A stretch of 64,000 nucleotides of DNA from Viscum album (lineage: Eukaryota > Streptophyta > Magnoliopsida > Santalales > Viscaceae): assembly GCA_963277665.1 (NCBI GenBank), contig OY728163.1, forward strand, positions 1,901,360,644 to 1,901,424,643. Direction: 5' to 3'. The notes beneath the pieces were generated by a model. It was not told where the DNA came from, made no database searches, and was given only the letters and a program-made list of their open reading frames with translations. The translations under genes were made by a program, and so were the position numbers. Positions 24,001 through 37,400 of the stretch are shown here, in pieces. The number at the start of each line of letters is the position of its first letter. Position 1 is the stretch's first letter.

Positions 24001-25000
24001 AAAATCATATTATCATTGAAACAATAGTAAGATAATTTAACAAAAAAAATAATTATATTATAATAAAAATAACATCATAATATTCACAATGACAATGTTT
24101 TTTCATTAAATCAGGAATCATTCTCTGTTTCACTAACTACTGGTCAGAAAATAAATCCTTATTAAATTCTATAAAATTTTATACTATATTTCTTTTTAAT
24201 AATCAATTTAAAACCAACAATAATTATCAATATAAATACCAAATTTCAAAAAATGTGATCAAAATAATAGTTAATGAAAAACATAATCAATATCAATTGA
24301 ACAAATATATTATCGATTTAATTCTAAATGAACTATTCATACACAAACAAAATTACCAAGAAATATATATTTAGGGGTGGTTATATGTCATAAGTTTAAC
24401 GAAATTCTATAAATCCTTGATTAATATAATTTTTTGTTGTGGATTTCAAAATAATCGATATAAAATATATTTAGTAGTAATTTTAATAAAAAATTATACC
24501 TAATATTATCTTTTTACTAACACCATCACAAGAGAATTTAAAAAAATTATAAACACCTCACTACCTAGCCTCGACAACCCTCTCATACATACAAAATTAA
24601 CACCCCATCTCACTCCTACCCTTTCTTTCAATTTGAGAACATGCTACTTGTCCACAAATAAATTTTCACCAAAATACAATAATAAAATCAAAAAATATTG
24701 ACATACAATCCTATAATCATCCATGATCCCTAGATATCCATGATTTTCTACATCATCACTAACCTATTATCCTTAACTATTATGTTAAAACCATTTCATC
24801 ACACACATTTACATTTTCACTACAATCTAGTAATATTCTATTCCCACTAGGTCTCAATTTAATGAAAAAATAAATATCTTGTGTAAAATTTTAAACTCCT
24901 TATGTAGGATTTTCCATACCTTTATATAATAGTTAATTATTTAATTTTATTGTTATATGATTTTTTTTGATATTTGAATTATGTTAATATGATTATATTT
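21027..25000. other. Very AT-rich DNA, possibly holding a copia LTR
   Basis: About 4 kb with no recognised gene. The stretch near 21730-21830 contains GAT-rich runs. Around 23741-23830 the sequence 'ataaaaaacctgaaatcacc' and following bases resembles 32215-32290 ('gtaaaaacctgaaatcgac'), and 24740-24765 resembles 32655-32680. This could mean a direct LTR pair around the copia remnant at 29 kb, but the spacing differs by about 560 bases between the two matches and AT-rich DNA gives chance matches. Confidence 0.3.
22511..22545. repeat. ATAA/AAT microsatellite-like tract
   Basis: Repeated 'aataataaataataaata'-type units in AT-rich DNA. Confidence 0.7.
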
Positions 25001-28000
25001 ATCTTATATGATTAAATTGTAAAAAATATATAGTTATTATTTCATTTTTAAGAATAATTTATCAATGGATACATTTGGCATTACATATTAATGTATTGTA
25101 TGAAAATAAATAGTTATTCAATTAAAAATAGAAAAAAATAATTTATTATTTTTTAAAAAATATTGAAAAATTGAAAAAAAATATTCAAAATTAATCTATC
25201 ATGTTAAATGGTGTCCCCTATATTGAAATTGAAATAATTAACATAAAAATGTATTAGTGGACATTTAGTTTCCTTGGTAAATAATTATTATTAATTTCCC
25301 TTTTGAATTAGACATTTATTTACATTTACAATTTTTATTAAATATTACAACATTAAATTTGAATTTCTATTTTATATTTTATTTTTGGAATGGAATATAT
25401 ATATTTATATAATTTCAAAAATTATAACTTCTTTATTTTTTTATATAAAACATATTTTTCTAATCATAAATGTGCATACTTATATATTTTTTATGTGTAA
25501 GAAATCTATTATGTATACATGAAAATTTTAAGATATTTCCTTGGAAGGCTTCTCAATATTTCAAGTAATTCATTTAGTTATATTCATTATCAGAATGAAT
25601 GTGCCAATAATATAGGGTGGATACTAAAATTCATAAAGATTTTAATGATACTTTAAATATTTTATGGAAACCAGAATAAGATATGTAAAATTAAATTGAT
25701 CCACATATTTATGTTGAAAATGTTATTGATAATTTTAGAACTATAAAAAACATTACCAGTATAATAACATTGTAATACACAATATTTTTATGTTTAATTT
25801 AATATATATCATAACTATTAATAAAATATTTTTAAAATATTTTAATTCAAAATTCAATAATTATATGAAGGATGCCCCTAGTATTCAAAACTATATTCTA
25901 TGTAGATGTCATATAAAATAATCTTCCTATGTGGAATTACAAATAAGTATATTTCCATTATATTTATATTATTTCATTATGAATATTTTAAATATATTAT
26001 CCCTAAATCATTTTATGTGATAAATATTTTATTATCGATATTTTAATTACTTATAAAAAGTTAGGTATATTTCCCATGGATTTTATATAATACTAGGGAG
26101 AATGTTGTGATTGATAAGAGTACGTAATATTGTGTACCTATAAATGGAAGTAATCAAATATTTATTTAAATGTGAATAAATATAATATAATTTTTGATAA
26201 ATGATAAAGAAAATATATAGAGAATCTATTTTTTACCTTTTCATATCATCCCACATGTGCGAGTACTTTTTATCGAATACAAATCCATTATCAATGTGAT
26301 ATTTTATATACTACACAACAATAATGAAAATTTCTTTTGAAATTGATGAGATTTAATTGAATTGAAGTAATTAAATTTACGATATCATGATTTTTGTTAA
26401 AATAATGGTTATTTTTATTTGGGATTTGAAGGTAATATATTTTATTATTTTGTAAAATTTATATCACAATTAAATAATATTATTGACTGGTGTGATCCCT
26501 TATATTCTACCTCATTATATGTGTATAAAAACTAAATTAAATCATCATATTAGTTATTTCTAAATAAAATCCCTTTAAATAACATTTAATTCTACATTAA
26601 TTTACTTATACAATAATTATATGATTTATTGGAAGATGGTATAGAAACATTTGATCAAACTACAAATTGTTTTTCTAAAATAATGCTTCCCCAAAGTAGA
26701 CCCTTAATTTATTTTATAGACTAGAAAAATTTTGTTGTTGTAAAACACCCACTATATTTGATTATAATGTTTATAATAATGATTTTGATCGTAAATAATA
26801 CAATAATTGTAAAAATGATTATTCAGATTTGAGAATCAAATCATTGATACAATTTGTCAATTTTCATATAAGAGGTGACGTCTTAATGGAAAACTAGATT
26901 TTAGGCTTCCACAAAATCGACTATCATTATCATAGATATTAATAAAAATTTTAAATTACATTAATATGTTTGGATAGTATATAAATATAAATTATTGTGG
27001 AAAAATTTTCTAAAATTACTATACACAGGTTAAATAAAGTAATGTAATAAAATTGGAATTTTTTTAAATCATACATTTTGTAAATTTATATTTCCTATCC
27101 AAAAATTAATGTAATGTATATTGAAAATAATTTGTGTGGGGAGATGCTATTATCATTGATTAAGTATAATTAAAAATCTATGTATTATCTATATATTTAT
27201 GAACACTTATATGAAATAAATATCAATCAATTTCTAAGTGAAAAAATAATGGTATGTTTCTATTAGTAAATGTTTTATTGAAAATTCATGACAAATGCAT
27301 TATACATTGAAAATAATGAAATAGTATTATTTTAAATTGATATTAAAGTAAAATACTAAAATGTGGCCATTTGAGTCATATAAAATTTCCTGTATTTAAA
27401 TTTAATGATTCAAATGTTTTGGAGAATAAGTTTCCACATCTCGTGGTGTTATATTTATTAATATAATAAACTAGTATAATTATAATTGATTTTTTAACAT
27501 TAACTTTAAATATGTATGAAAATATGTAATTACTTATACCATTATAGCCCAATTAATTTTATATTTTTATTTTTGGAGTTCATGGGAGTATTCTATAGGG
27601 TAATATACATTGTGGGAGATAACATTTAAACTAATATAGGTGTTTGGTACATTTTCACTTCACTCGCAATATAATGGGATAGAAATAGAAGACTGTGGTT
27701 CTATAATTTCTTATTATAAAAGTGGATGAGGTGTTTTATCCTTAATACATCAAAAATTATAATAATATTTCATTTTATTTTTAGTGTAGATTTTTTTTTA
27801 TGATAATTAAATTATGTGGTGTGGTGTGAGGTGTTTAAAGAATGATTTATAGGAAATTATATTTCATATTATTTTCTAGGATAAATATAATGAAAAATTT
27901 GATGATTGTTATGACTATTTTGTATAATTATGATTTTACCCCTCTCCATTTTCATGGATGTGTTTTAGTGATATTATTTGTGGAAGAATAGTGCCTTCTG

Positions 28001-29040
28001 TATTATATATGGGTTTTAATGAAATCAATTTACAATGAACAATATTTGTTATGCAGTTGAGACTAAAAGGCTTGGTTTCAATTTTTTTGGCTGATATTAT
28101 GTTGTGTTGTTTCAGTCATGATAAGATCCATCCTAAGACCTATCATATTATGGTATTTTCAGTACTACAAACGGAGGAGATAGAGATAGTTATATAGAAA
28201 TTTCTAGAGTTTTGAAGGAATTATTCTATTTTTGGGATCAATAAGATATGTCATAGAAGGATGGATTAATTTATACTATTATAATAAATTTGAAAAGACC
28301 GATGAGTTACATAAATTTATAATGATTTCATATGAACTAATATTATTGTAGGTGTAACCTGGGGGTATTGAATATCCACTTAGTTCGATTTAATAATATT
28401 CCTCCCAGGATAAACTAGTTATGATCTAATAAGAGTTACATGTATTTTCTTTTTGGGGTGTTATTCCTATTAATTATTGATAAAGACTCCATTAGTTTAT
28501 TTGATTTGGTTTTTCTATCATCGATTCATGGTATTTATTACGTATTTTGTTAAATATTGATGATAATTAACTAGAATTATTCCATAATTGTGACCATATC
28601 TCACACATTTTTTTTGTATTGGTAGTTAAACACTAACTATGGTATGGGATTTGAAAAAACTCCTTGGGTTTTTTATAATATATATTTATCATTATTTTTA
28701 AATCATTGAGTGGATGTACTTGACAAACCTAATGAAGATAATGAATTGAGATTAAAGGTAGATGAATGGAATTTTGCGATTCAAATGTATTTACAAGTTT
28801 CATTTATTTTAATGTGATTATTTATCATCATTATTTTTAGATATCATTCGAAATTATGATAAAAATATTTTTTTTATTTCATAGATTTATTTTTTGGAAT
28901 AACCTATCATAAACAATTAGTGATTTAATAATGAAAATGAAGCAGTTTGGGGGAAATATTGAATTTTAAGGATGAATTTAATGTTCAACATGAATTATCC
29001 TTATGATAGAATGATTCAAAAGATGATAATTAATTTATTC
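25001..29040 (+). other. AT-rich DNA upstream of the copia integrase fragment
   Basis: Composition on the plus strand shifts to T/G-rich by about 25-27 kb. No clear gene. A frame near 28455-28510 reads 'GVLFLLIIDKDSISLFDLVF', which could be a decayed copia integrase core ('YFLxFIDDYSRxxWVYFL'), and it lies the right distance before the integrase fragment at 29.0 kb. It is suggestive only. Confidence 0.35.
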
Positions 29041-29310
29041 AGTCTCTATTTTTGTGGGGTTAGTTGTTATGGATTATTTTTTCTATACTAAAATTTGTGT
29101 TTCCATTGTTTGGAATGGTATATCCTGAATAGGGTTCCAGTAAAAGTTTTTCATCGAGTTCTATATAATCCATTCCATCTTTGGAAGGAGGTGTTGTTTA
29201 CAATGATAATGAACAATGGTATGGGTGGTTACATAGGAGAGGAATGGATTTTTGGTAGCAACATTAAATTTTGGTTTGTGTTATGTGGCGGTTGTGTGGT
29301 GATTAGATGA
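29041..29310 (+). pseudogene. Ty1/copia integrase C-terminal part (second copia element)
   Basis: The 71-codon frame 29095-29310 reads 'WYILNRVPVKVF' then 'NPFHLWKE', matching the copia integrase pattern AxYLLNRxPSKxxxxxTPYELWxGRKP. Just upstream, in another frame (about 29042-29060), 'SLFLWG' matches the preceding 'xxFWGEAxxTA' block. A frameshift therefore lies between them, near 29090. This segment normally sits between the integrase core and RT. No RT was recognised downstream, so the element is badly decayed. It is the only clear coding trace between 21 and 37 kb. Confidence 0.65.
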
Positions 29311-31850
29311 TAGTTGTGGAGATGGTTCATAAATTTCAAGTATAAATTCAAATGATTTTAAATGATGAAGTCAACAATGGGAGTTGGAAATAAGTGAATA
29401 TTTTATAGGTTTTAAATGTAATTTTAAGCCTTTTAAATTAATGTTTAGTTTCATGACCATACAATGGTATTGGTTAAAAGTGGATTTTTATTAATATTGA
29501 ATTCAAACTTATAACAATAAAATTTGGATAGAAAAATTTAAAAAATTAATTGGTTGAATATTATGATATAATGAGAATTTATAATGGTTTTTGTGGTATT
29601 CTAGTGTTTAATGTTGATCTAGTTTTTGGTGTAACAATTTGTAGTGATTGTAGTTTGTGGAACTAGTAGTGTTGGGGTAAAGATAGGTTTGGAAGTGTGG
29701 GTTTGGGTTTAATTCCATATGGTGGTATTGTGTCTGGTTTAATATTATATTTATTTTCCTAGTTATTTTATATACATGACACTGACTTTTGTTAACAATT
29801 ATTTTGTAAAAATATTTACTTTTAAGGGTGTTTTCTCCAATATCAAGGATAGTGATGGTACCGATTGTTGACAAATAAATCTTCCCCACTCTCTCATTCA
29901 TGATTTTCATAGATTATAGTGTCTTATGATAGGTCTGTGTATAACATATTAAATATAGAGTATTTTTTATAGTATTTGAACTGATTATGTGGTTCTATGA
30001 TGGTATATAGTCTAGACTATGCATTGTAATTGGAGGGAATATAGTTTATTACTTTTTGTTCTTGGAACATATCATTAATATATACAAATATGTGATATGT
30101 AGTGGAAGATATGTGACTATTATGCGTCAATGATGATGTTTTTGTGGTTATGATGGTGATGTGGTATAAAATATATGTTTCACTATAGAAATATGAGTTT
30201 TAATGTAATAAAACGCGACTACAAATGGGATTGGGATCACCAAATATTTAATTATCGGGGTATGAGGTTGGAAACCAAATTTGGAAATTGATTTAGGATA
30301 CCCCATTAATTTATATTTTTTTACTTTTTATTATAAATTTATGTGATATTAGGTGATTTATAAACTTTAGGAAGGAGTGATAATGACCTGATAGGTTCTT
30401 GTTGGTTCATCTCATTGTGCATTCAAGAATTCATTTCTTCATCCACATTTTTATGAGATGAATTAGGGTTGGTACTATTGATTAACATGGATAATAACCC
30501 CAATATATATAAATTAGTTTTTTAAGTATCCAAGTGTGATTTACAGTCCACGATAGACCTTAAAATCTTTGATATATGGTTTCATTCGCAATTATAGGTT
30601 TTCATTCATTTTCGAGAGTAAAGTTTCCACATCACATTAAAATATTATGGGATATAAATTTCATTTTATTATATGGAATTGACATTTTGTTTACGGAATA
30701 TATAATTTCTATGTATTTAGAAGGGTAATGTATCCCATATTCTAGATGTATACCCTCAGGGGGAGTGGAAAACCCTTGAACTATTACTAGTGATTCACTA
30801 TCGGTCACAATAGTTTCCACATCATGGTTATTAGAGGACCTTATAGGAATGGGTCTTGAATGATTAGTATCAAAGATATAAACAAGGGTAACATTGGACA
30901 TTGGATTAAGGTAATAATCATTATTTCAAGGAAATTATTTCAAAACATTGTTATTTGGAAATTTTGTGTCATGTATCAAGGGAGACGATAAAGGAAATAA
31001 TTAATTAGGGTCCCATGTCATCTGATGAAGGGGAAAAACTCAATAAAAACTTTAGAAAATGTAATATTATTTTAATTCTTGTGGCCTATGTAATGTAAAT
31101 GTGTCATTCATTTTCTCAGAGTATTCTAAATTATATTGATTTTATGAAAATTTAAATGAATCTAATTTCAGGAATTCTAACTTTTTTTGAGGTTATATAA
31201 TTTAAATTATGCATATTAATTTTAAATATATCTATTTATCATAATTTATTTGTGGTTTAGGTATGTGAGTTGCATCTGGATTTTTAGTTTTTCCTTAGGG
31301 GATTCACTTGTTTAAAGATTATGAATCATTCAGGAAGAAATGAAATGTGTTGTAGTAATAAGGATTGTTGATGTGAGAGAGAATTGTCTCTAATCAAGAT
31401 ATGAAGAAAAAAAATAGTGGGGAATTAGATTTACTTAATTTTAATTCATCCCACAAAACAGAATCAGGTCTCTATGGCTATTAATCAGATGCAAGGAGTG
31501 TTACATTTTTGGTTGGGTTTGTATTAAAGAGAGAGTATAATGGTATAGTATTCAAGAAATATTTTATATAAGAATAATTCAATGGTGTTACTATCATTGA
31601 TATAACTCATTGACCAATATGACCAAATGGTTCATATATAGGGGTTGTGCCAAAACTTATTTGATCCTTCCTAAACAAGTTGTGAGGGAATGGTTTTTTA
31701 TGGGGAGAGTACCACCTCTAAAATATTTCGTAATTTTCATGAGCAAAGCTTCTGAAAGTTTAGAATGGCCAAATATTATAGAAGACATTCCAAAAATGGT
31801 GATAAAATAATGAGGGATCAAAATGGGACCCACATCCTAAAATATGAAAT
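29311..31850 (+). other. Decayed continuation of the second copia element
   Basis: RT and RNase H of the copia element should be here, but I could not recognise their motifs. Minus-strand frames of 100 codons (29608-29910) and 89 codons (30632-30901) are antisense and match nothing I know; a 66-codon plus frame (31610-31810) is also unrecognised. Confidence 0.35.
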
Positions 31851-34099
31851 AATCGAAAATTTATAAATTTCATTAAACCACAATGGGATAACTATAAATG
31901 CTCATAATAAATTATGTAATGAAAATGGAACACTCGATAACACTACACAAGTACCATTATATTGATTCATCTTCATCCAATTATTGTTTCACTGGTATTT
32001 CTTGTCCAACTCCAATCAAAACATATTTTCCAATAAAAAATAGTAATGTCTATCCACAATCATAGAAACCCATGTCATTTATGTAGGTTATGTTTAATAA
32101 AATTACTCTATATAAATAAATTTGTACTCAATGAGAATGATATATTTTGTGATCAATTGGAAGTCCATTAAATACTTATTAAAAGGTTAATTCATTCTTA
32201 TAAAATAGAACAAAATTGTAAAAACCTGAAATCGACATGAAATCACATAAGTTGGATCATCATGTGAAAACCATTCCTCTATGACAGCTAGTTGTACATT
32301 CTTTTTCACTATCATGTATTGTAGAAGGTAAATTATTTCTGTAAAAGATTCATATTAGAAGGCATAAAATTGGGTGAAATCCAATGTAATCTGCATCCCA
32401 TATCCCAAAATATGGGGAGGGATTTAATACAAAACTATAACCACAATATCAAGGTACATCGAAAATCCATATGTCGAAAAATCTTATCCCATCCCTTCTC
32501 ACTTGATGGGGGTTTATCTTTTAGCTTTCAAATCACTCAAAAACCCATACACTAGGGTGTTCATAAAACTAGGCCTTATAATCCAAGTTCAAATTCATTC
32601 ACACATACAGAAGAAACCAATGGAATGGTCATGTACACAATAATCTATGAAACATTGTGTGATCATCACACTAACCCATATATAGATAATTATATGATTT
32701 CATTAGAAAAGACATTGTCCCATGTCTGCTGAAATTTGGGATGACACAATAAAGAATTTAATATCTGTTCTTATAGAATCTAAGGAGTATATAACAATCA
32801 TATAATCAGTGCATGTAAGAAACCATAATTTGGACATGCATCACATATCAAAACTCAAAAATTCATCATGTAGTTAGTTATCTACTAACTCCTAGAACAA
32901 AATCTCCAATGATATATATTGTTTGTATTGATGCTCAAAGGGGTCTGTTACTACCATTCAGACCATCTATCACCATAATACTAAAGAAATTGTGTTCACT
33001 TATAGATACCAACACAAAATATGCCCCATCTTGAAAAAATTCTCATAAACAAGAAGAAAAAAAAGTGAAAAATCATTATAAAACACAAAATGATCCACTT
33101 GAGGTAAAAAATACCAAAACACGTATGGAATATACCTTCTTGATATTCATTTAAACCCTTTCCTACGACCTCATTTATAACTATTTCAAGATAAATCCAG
33201 TGATTTTATAATAATAATATAAAAATTAAATAAAATCATCTAAAAAATTATTTAGAAAACTTATTACTATTTAGAAATGCAAATTCAAATTCCATTACAC
33301 TAAGTCACAAATTTTCTAAAACAATTTACATTATAATAAAATATACCCTTCAAAAAATTTGAAAATGTAACCGTTATTTCATTTAAATCCAACAAAATAA
33401 ATACAAAAATTAATAAGGAGATCCACTCATACTCATATAAAAAATTCCCCACCATTAAACCCTTATGAAGTATGTATTTTCTCTGTTGACTACTAGTCCA
33501 CCAAGAACACATCCAAAAAAATTTTGTAACCTAAAAAATAGGATAAAAAATTATATATAATCCTAACAAGATATGGAAGCATAAATGAAACAGTATACCA
33601 AGAGGTTAATTTAAGGTAGAGGAACCCAACCTAAAGATATTTTATTATAATTGATCCCAAAACTATACAATATTTCATTGAGTTCACAATAATCATTCTA
33701 AATAATATCATAAATTTATTTATTTATTATTTAAAACAACTTCTAAACATGTCATATCTAATTTTAAACTAGTCATGAACCAAAAAATATCATAATCATG
33801 GTATTTTTTGTGTAATCAGCTTTAGATTAACCCATGATCATATGATAAAAAACTAACATTTAATATTTGTAATTTAATTTAATGTTTTACTCTAAATAAC
33901 AATAAATCATAATAAAATATATAAAGGAAAAAACATTATCAAAAATAACATCTAATTGAATATTTATGACCACTTGAGACATCATTTACAAGTGGAATTT
34001 GAAAGCTTCATATAGAGATATGATTTCTCTATATGCCAATAAAACCATCCCTCCAAATCCATATCTCAAGATCAAGAAATTATGTAATTTTAGGGATGA
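31851..34099. other. AT-rich DNA, candidate 3' LTR of the second copia element
   Basis: At about 31.85 kb the plus strand changes from T/G-rich to A/C-rich. Two short blocks (32215-32290 and 32655-32680) resemble 23741-23830 and 24740-24765 in the same orientation, suggesting LTR copies. No gene seen. Weak evidence. Confidence 0.25.
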
Positions 34100-36948
34100 T
34101 AAAAATGGAAGGATCATATCATAGCAATGTGTGATAAATCACAGCTGAAAGATCCAAATTCAAGGAAAAAATAGAGGGAGTTCCGGAGAGAAAAAGAATC
34201 CTGTGTCCCCATCTATTCAATAATATAAATCCAAGTGGATATTAGTAGATTCCCAAAAAATCATCCCACATCCAAAAATAAAACAAATAAACAAAATTAA
34301 TGCCTTAAAATAGTCACTCTACCACAGCATGAACCAAATCAATTAAAGGGGTAAAACCATTCTACCTAAAAATAAATTGTTTTACATATGTGGTCATTAT
34401 GTGAATGGTCTAAAAGATGAAAATCCATGATCCCCCACACTTCCAATATTACCTATAATCCTCTTGAACCCACGGGAAATATCATGATCCCAAGGGCAAT
34501 GAAAAAAACATTATATAGAGACATATAATTATTGGGAATCCAAACCAAGGAGTGGTTCATAGAAGAACCATTCACCAAATTAAATTTTTAAATTACCTTA
34601 GTAATTCCCAACCAATAATGACAGGGTTTATTACATAACTACCAAAATAACACAATTAATTTTTGAGATGTCTTGGTAGCCCTGTGGCCGCGAATTGGTA
34701 GATACCATAGGTGAAAATCTCTGTTAACACTCTACATTTCCTCCAAAAATTGTGATCACACATTTTCATGGTAACACTCATACCAAGACCAGACACATAT
34801 GATTTTATTTAATTATATTTGTGTGATCTACAAAACCATATCAACAACATCGTAAACTATTCTCCTTGTGCGGTTCCAAACTCGTGTCACATAATTCATT
34901 TAATTCACCCGTATTCATATTCCCACCCATAATTCACTATATTAACTCGTAAAAAATTCTAGAAAAATCGCCAATATGCATGATCCCAATTCCATAAAAC
35001 CAAGATTAATTAAAAAGTTATTTAAATTTCCACACTAAGGTATGAATCTGTCACAGCATACTACTCCTTTAGTAGTTTCCTAAATGACCATATCAATTGT
35101 CATAATCATCTCAGAACATTAATGCATTCCTAATTCTACCAAACCTCAGAATGTGATGAAACCATCCTTAATCCCAAATCAAATTCATTGAGTCCAACCA
35201 CTAATAATTAGTCATTATCACCAAACTAACTCAATTCAACACAAAATTAAAATACCAAATATGGTATTATCAACACAACTAAATCAATGAGATCCACCTA
35301 TATAATAGTATTCCAACTCCTCCTCTCGAGTATAACATTGAATATTTATATGTAAAAAAAATAGTCTAACAAGAATAAACTCATACTTATATCCATTTCC
35401 ATGACTAAATCCATAACATTCATTGTATGCAATAATATGTCAGTTCATCACATTTTATCGAACAATTCCCACCTATAATCATTCTATAAATTGTAGTTCG
35501 CCCAGTAAACATGTCATGAATGGTGTTAAACCCCATTAAACATATCTTGAACCAGTGTTCACACCATAAAATATGTCAAAAGTCATGGTTAAACTAATTA
35601 ATCATGTCATAAATCATAGTAGACTTCACCAAGACTTTAAAAAAATCATATTATTTACCAAAATCCAAGATGGTTCCCTACATGACCCATCGTTCATAAA
35701 AACGAAATTCTCAATAATCGATTAACCAAAGATACTATGCACCCCAAAATAAAATTATTCTATTGATAAAACAATTCAGAAACAGTTTTTCACTATATAT
35801 TACGAATTAGTTATATAATGAAACCATCAAGTGGTCCAAACCGTGAAATAATCACTGCACGCACCAAATGGTCTAACATGTAAAATCATCAAACAAATGA
35901 AGGGTTCATACCATAAACCCATAATATTTCATTTTAATAACCTAGATAATGATGAAGAATGTATTTATGAGCCATCCACTTGAGAATTTCAAGAAAGAAG
36001 AATGAAATAACCAAATAATACAAAACCCAATCACAAGGGCTATCCCGGTTAACCACTATAAAAAACTACTCTACAATAGTTTTAATTTCATTATATAACC
36101 CAAAAACTACTAGCACATACTTCAGTTAACCTATGTTGGTAGTCAGTAAAAAAACATTCCATCAATGTAGAGTACACAATTAAAACACCCATGTAACAAC
36201 CATAAAAAAGATGAGATAAACCCATCTACATATTTACTGATTTCTTTTTTCAGAAAAAATTGAAAAAACATCTTATACATAATAAAAATCACATATCTTT
36301 TCAATTCACTCCATGAAATCGACAAGTATTAACCTAAAAAAATAACACCCAATATACATAACCAAATTAGAAAACTTGCAGAAATCTTATCATGTTTTCA
36401 AAGTCTATTTTAATATCAAATTTGAATAATCATGTGAAATTTATTTTACAAAAAATTAAATTAAAATCACAAACCTTTCATAAATCCTAATACCCATAAT
36501 CCTTTTTAAAAAAATATATTTTTAGAAACATTTTACTCACACAATATACCACCACTTTAGTTTTCTATTCTAATTTATATTTTCCTCCAAAATATATGTA
36601 TCACAATATAAATTTTCCAATCACATACAAAATCATAAAAAACAAAATAATCCATGAATTCCTTTTATAACTGTTTTAATATAGTCACCTATTATAATAT
36701 ATTAATTATAAAATAATTTATATAACAATTTTTATTAATTATAATCGATTCTTATAAGATATTATGTCAAATAACCCCACCCATATGCTCACGTATTATG
36801 TCTTAAGAACCCAATATATGGGTGAATATAAAACTGATTACATCCCTTCTATGATCTATGATTCACCATGAGCATCGTTTATCAAACATTGGGAACATTG
36901 GTTCAAGATCAACACCTCACTCATCTGATTGTGCCTAGTCAAGAAACA
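34100..36948 (+). repeat. 5' LTR of the plus-strand chromovirus
   Basis: Supported by direct-orientation matches to 44.9-45.3 kb at a steady offset of about 10.36-10.40 kb: 'tttttgagatgtcttggtag' (34660) against 'tttttcttggatgtcttagt' (45017), 'cctccaaaaattgtgatcac' (34740) against 'gtctccataattgtgtcaca' (45136), and 'ggttccaaactcgtgtcaca' (34872) against related sequence near 45280. The left end is estimated from the offset. The right end is set by the possible primer site. Confidence 0.5.
35507..35630 (+). repeat. 31-bp minisatellite, about 4 units
   Basis: Units start at about 35507, 35538, 35568 and 35600, each opening with an AAACATGTCATGAA-like sequence followed by a GTGTTAAACC-like segment. 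It is diverged but regular in spacing. It lies within the proposed 5' LTR. Confidence 0.6.
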
Positions 36949-36960
36949 AGATATCATATA
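36949..36960 (+). promoter_or_regulatory. Possible degenerate primer-binding site
   Basis: AGATATCATATA keeps the TATCA core of TGGTATCAGAGC and follows a sequence ending in ACA, a plausible LTR end. It lies between the LTR similarity and the gag-like stretch. Low information content, so tentative. Confidence 0.25.
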
Positions 36961-37079
36961 GAATCAAGAGTTTCAAATGATTCCATATTGGATAGACCTA
37001 TACTTAGTAGACATAAAATATTACACCTTTTTTAATCCATCACTGAATAGATAATAATTTCCAAATATATTCTCTTATA

Positions 37080-37400
37080 TCGTTTTCTAACACCCCATAA
37101 TGGGGCTCCTGAATAGTTCCCAAGATGGGATGCCTAAAAACCTCCTAGAGATGATGTTGACTACAAGTGAATTCCTGAAATAGTAATTTGGAGTCTATTC
37201 CCTAAAAAATATGTCCCGAGGATCTTGCATGAATCTATTGAATATACAAGATTAACCTTCAACATAAATTATGGGTCAAAACATTTTTTAGAACTAAACA
37301 AAGAACCAAACATACAACACAATCTAAAATATAAAATATTAGAAATTTTGTATAATAAGATAAATCATATAAGGGATTTAGATAAATATAGAATCATATA
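37080..37400 (+). pseudogene. Gag-like remnant of the plus-strand chromovirus
   Basis: Near 37195-37250 a plus frame reads 'LFPKKYVPRILHESIEYTRL', similar to the gypsy capsid block 'FxxKYFPxxVRExKExEFxxL' of chromovirus gag. The frame extends to about 37400, rich in Lys, Asn and Ile. Gag would bind element RNA. It lies about 130 bases after the possible primer site, as gag should, but about 4 kb before RT, farther than in a normal element. Confidence 0.4.

Noticed and set aside
29608..29910. 100-codon minus-strand open frame, rich in Asn, Tyr and His
   Set aside because: It is antisense to the copia fragment region, low in complexity toward its C-terminus and lacks any recognisable motif. 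T/G-rich plus-strand DNA yields such frames on the other strand by composition.
30632..30901. 89-codon minus-strand open frame with fairly normal-looking protein composition
   Set aside because: No family recognised, no neighbour or signal to support it, and it lies within a decayed element. Kept only as a note in the stretch entry.
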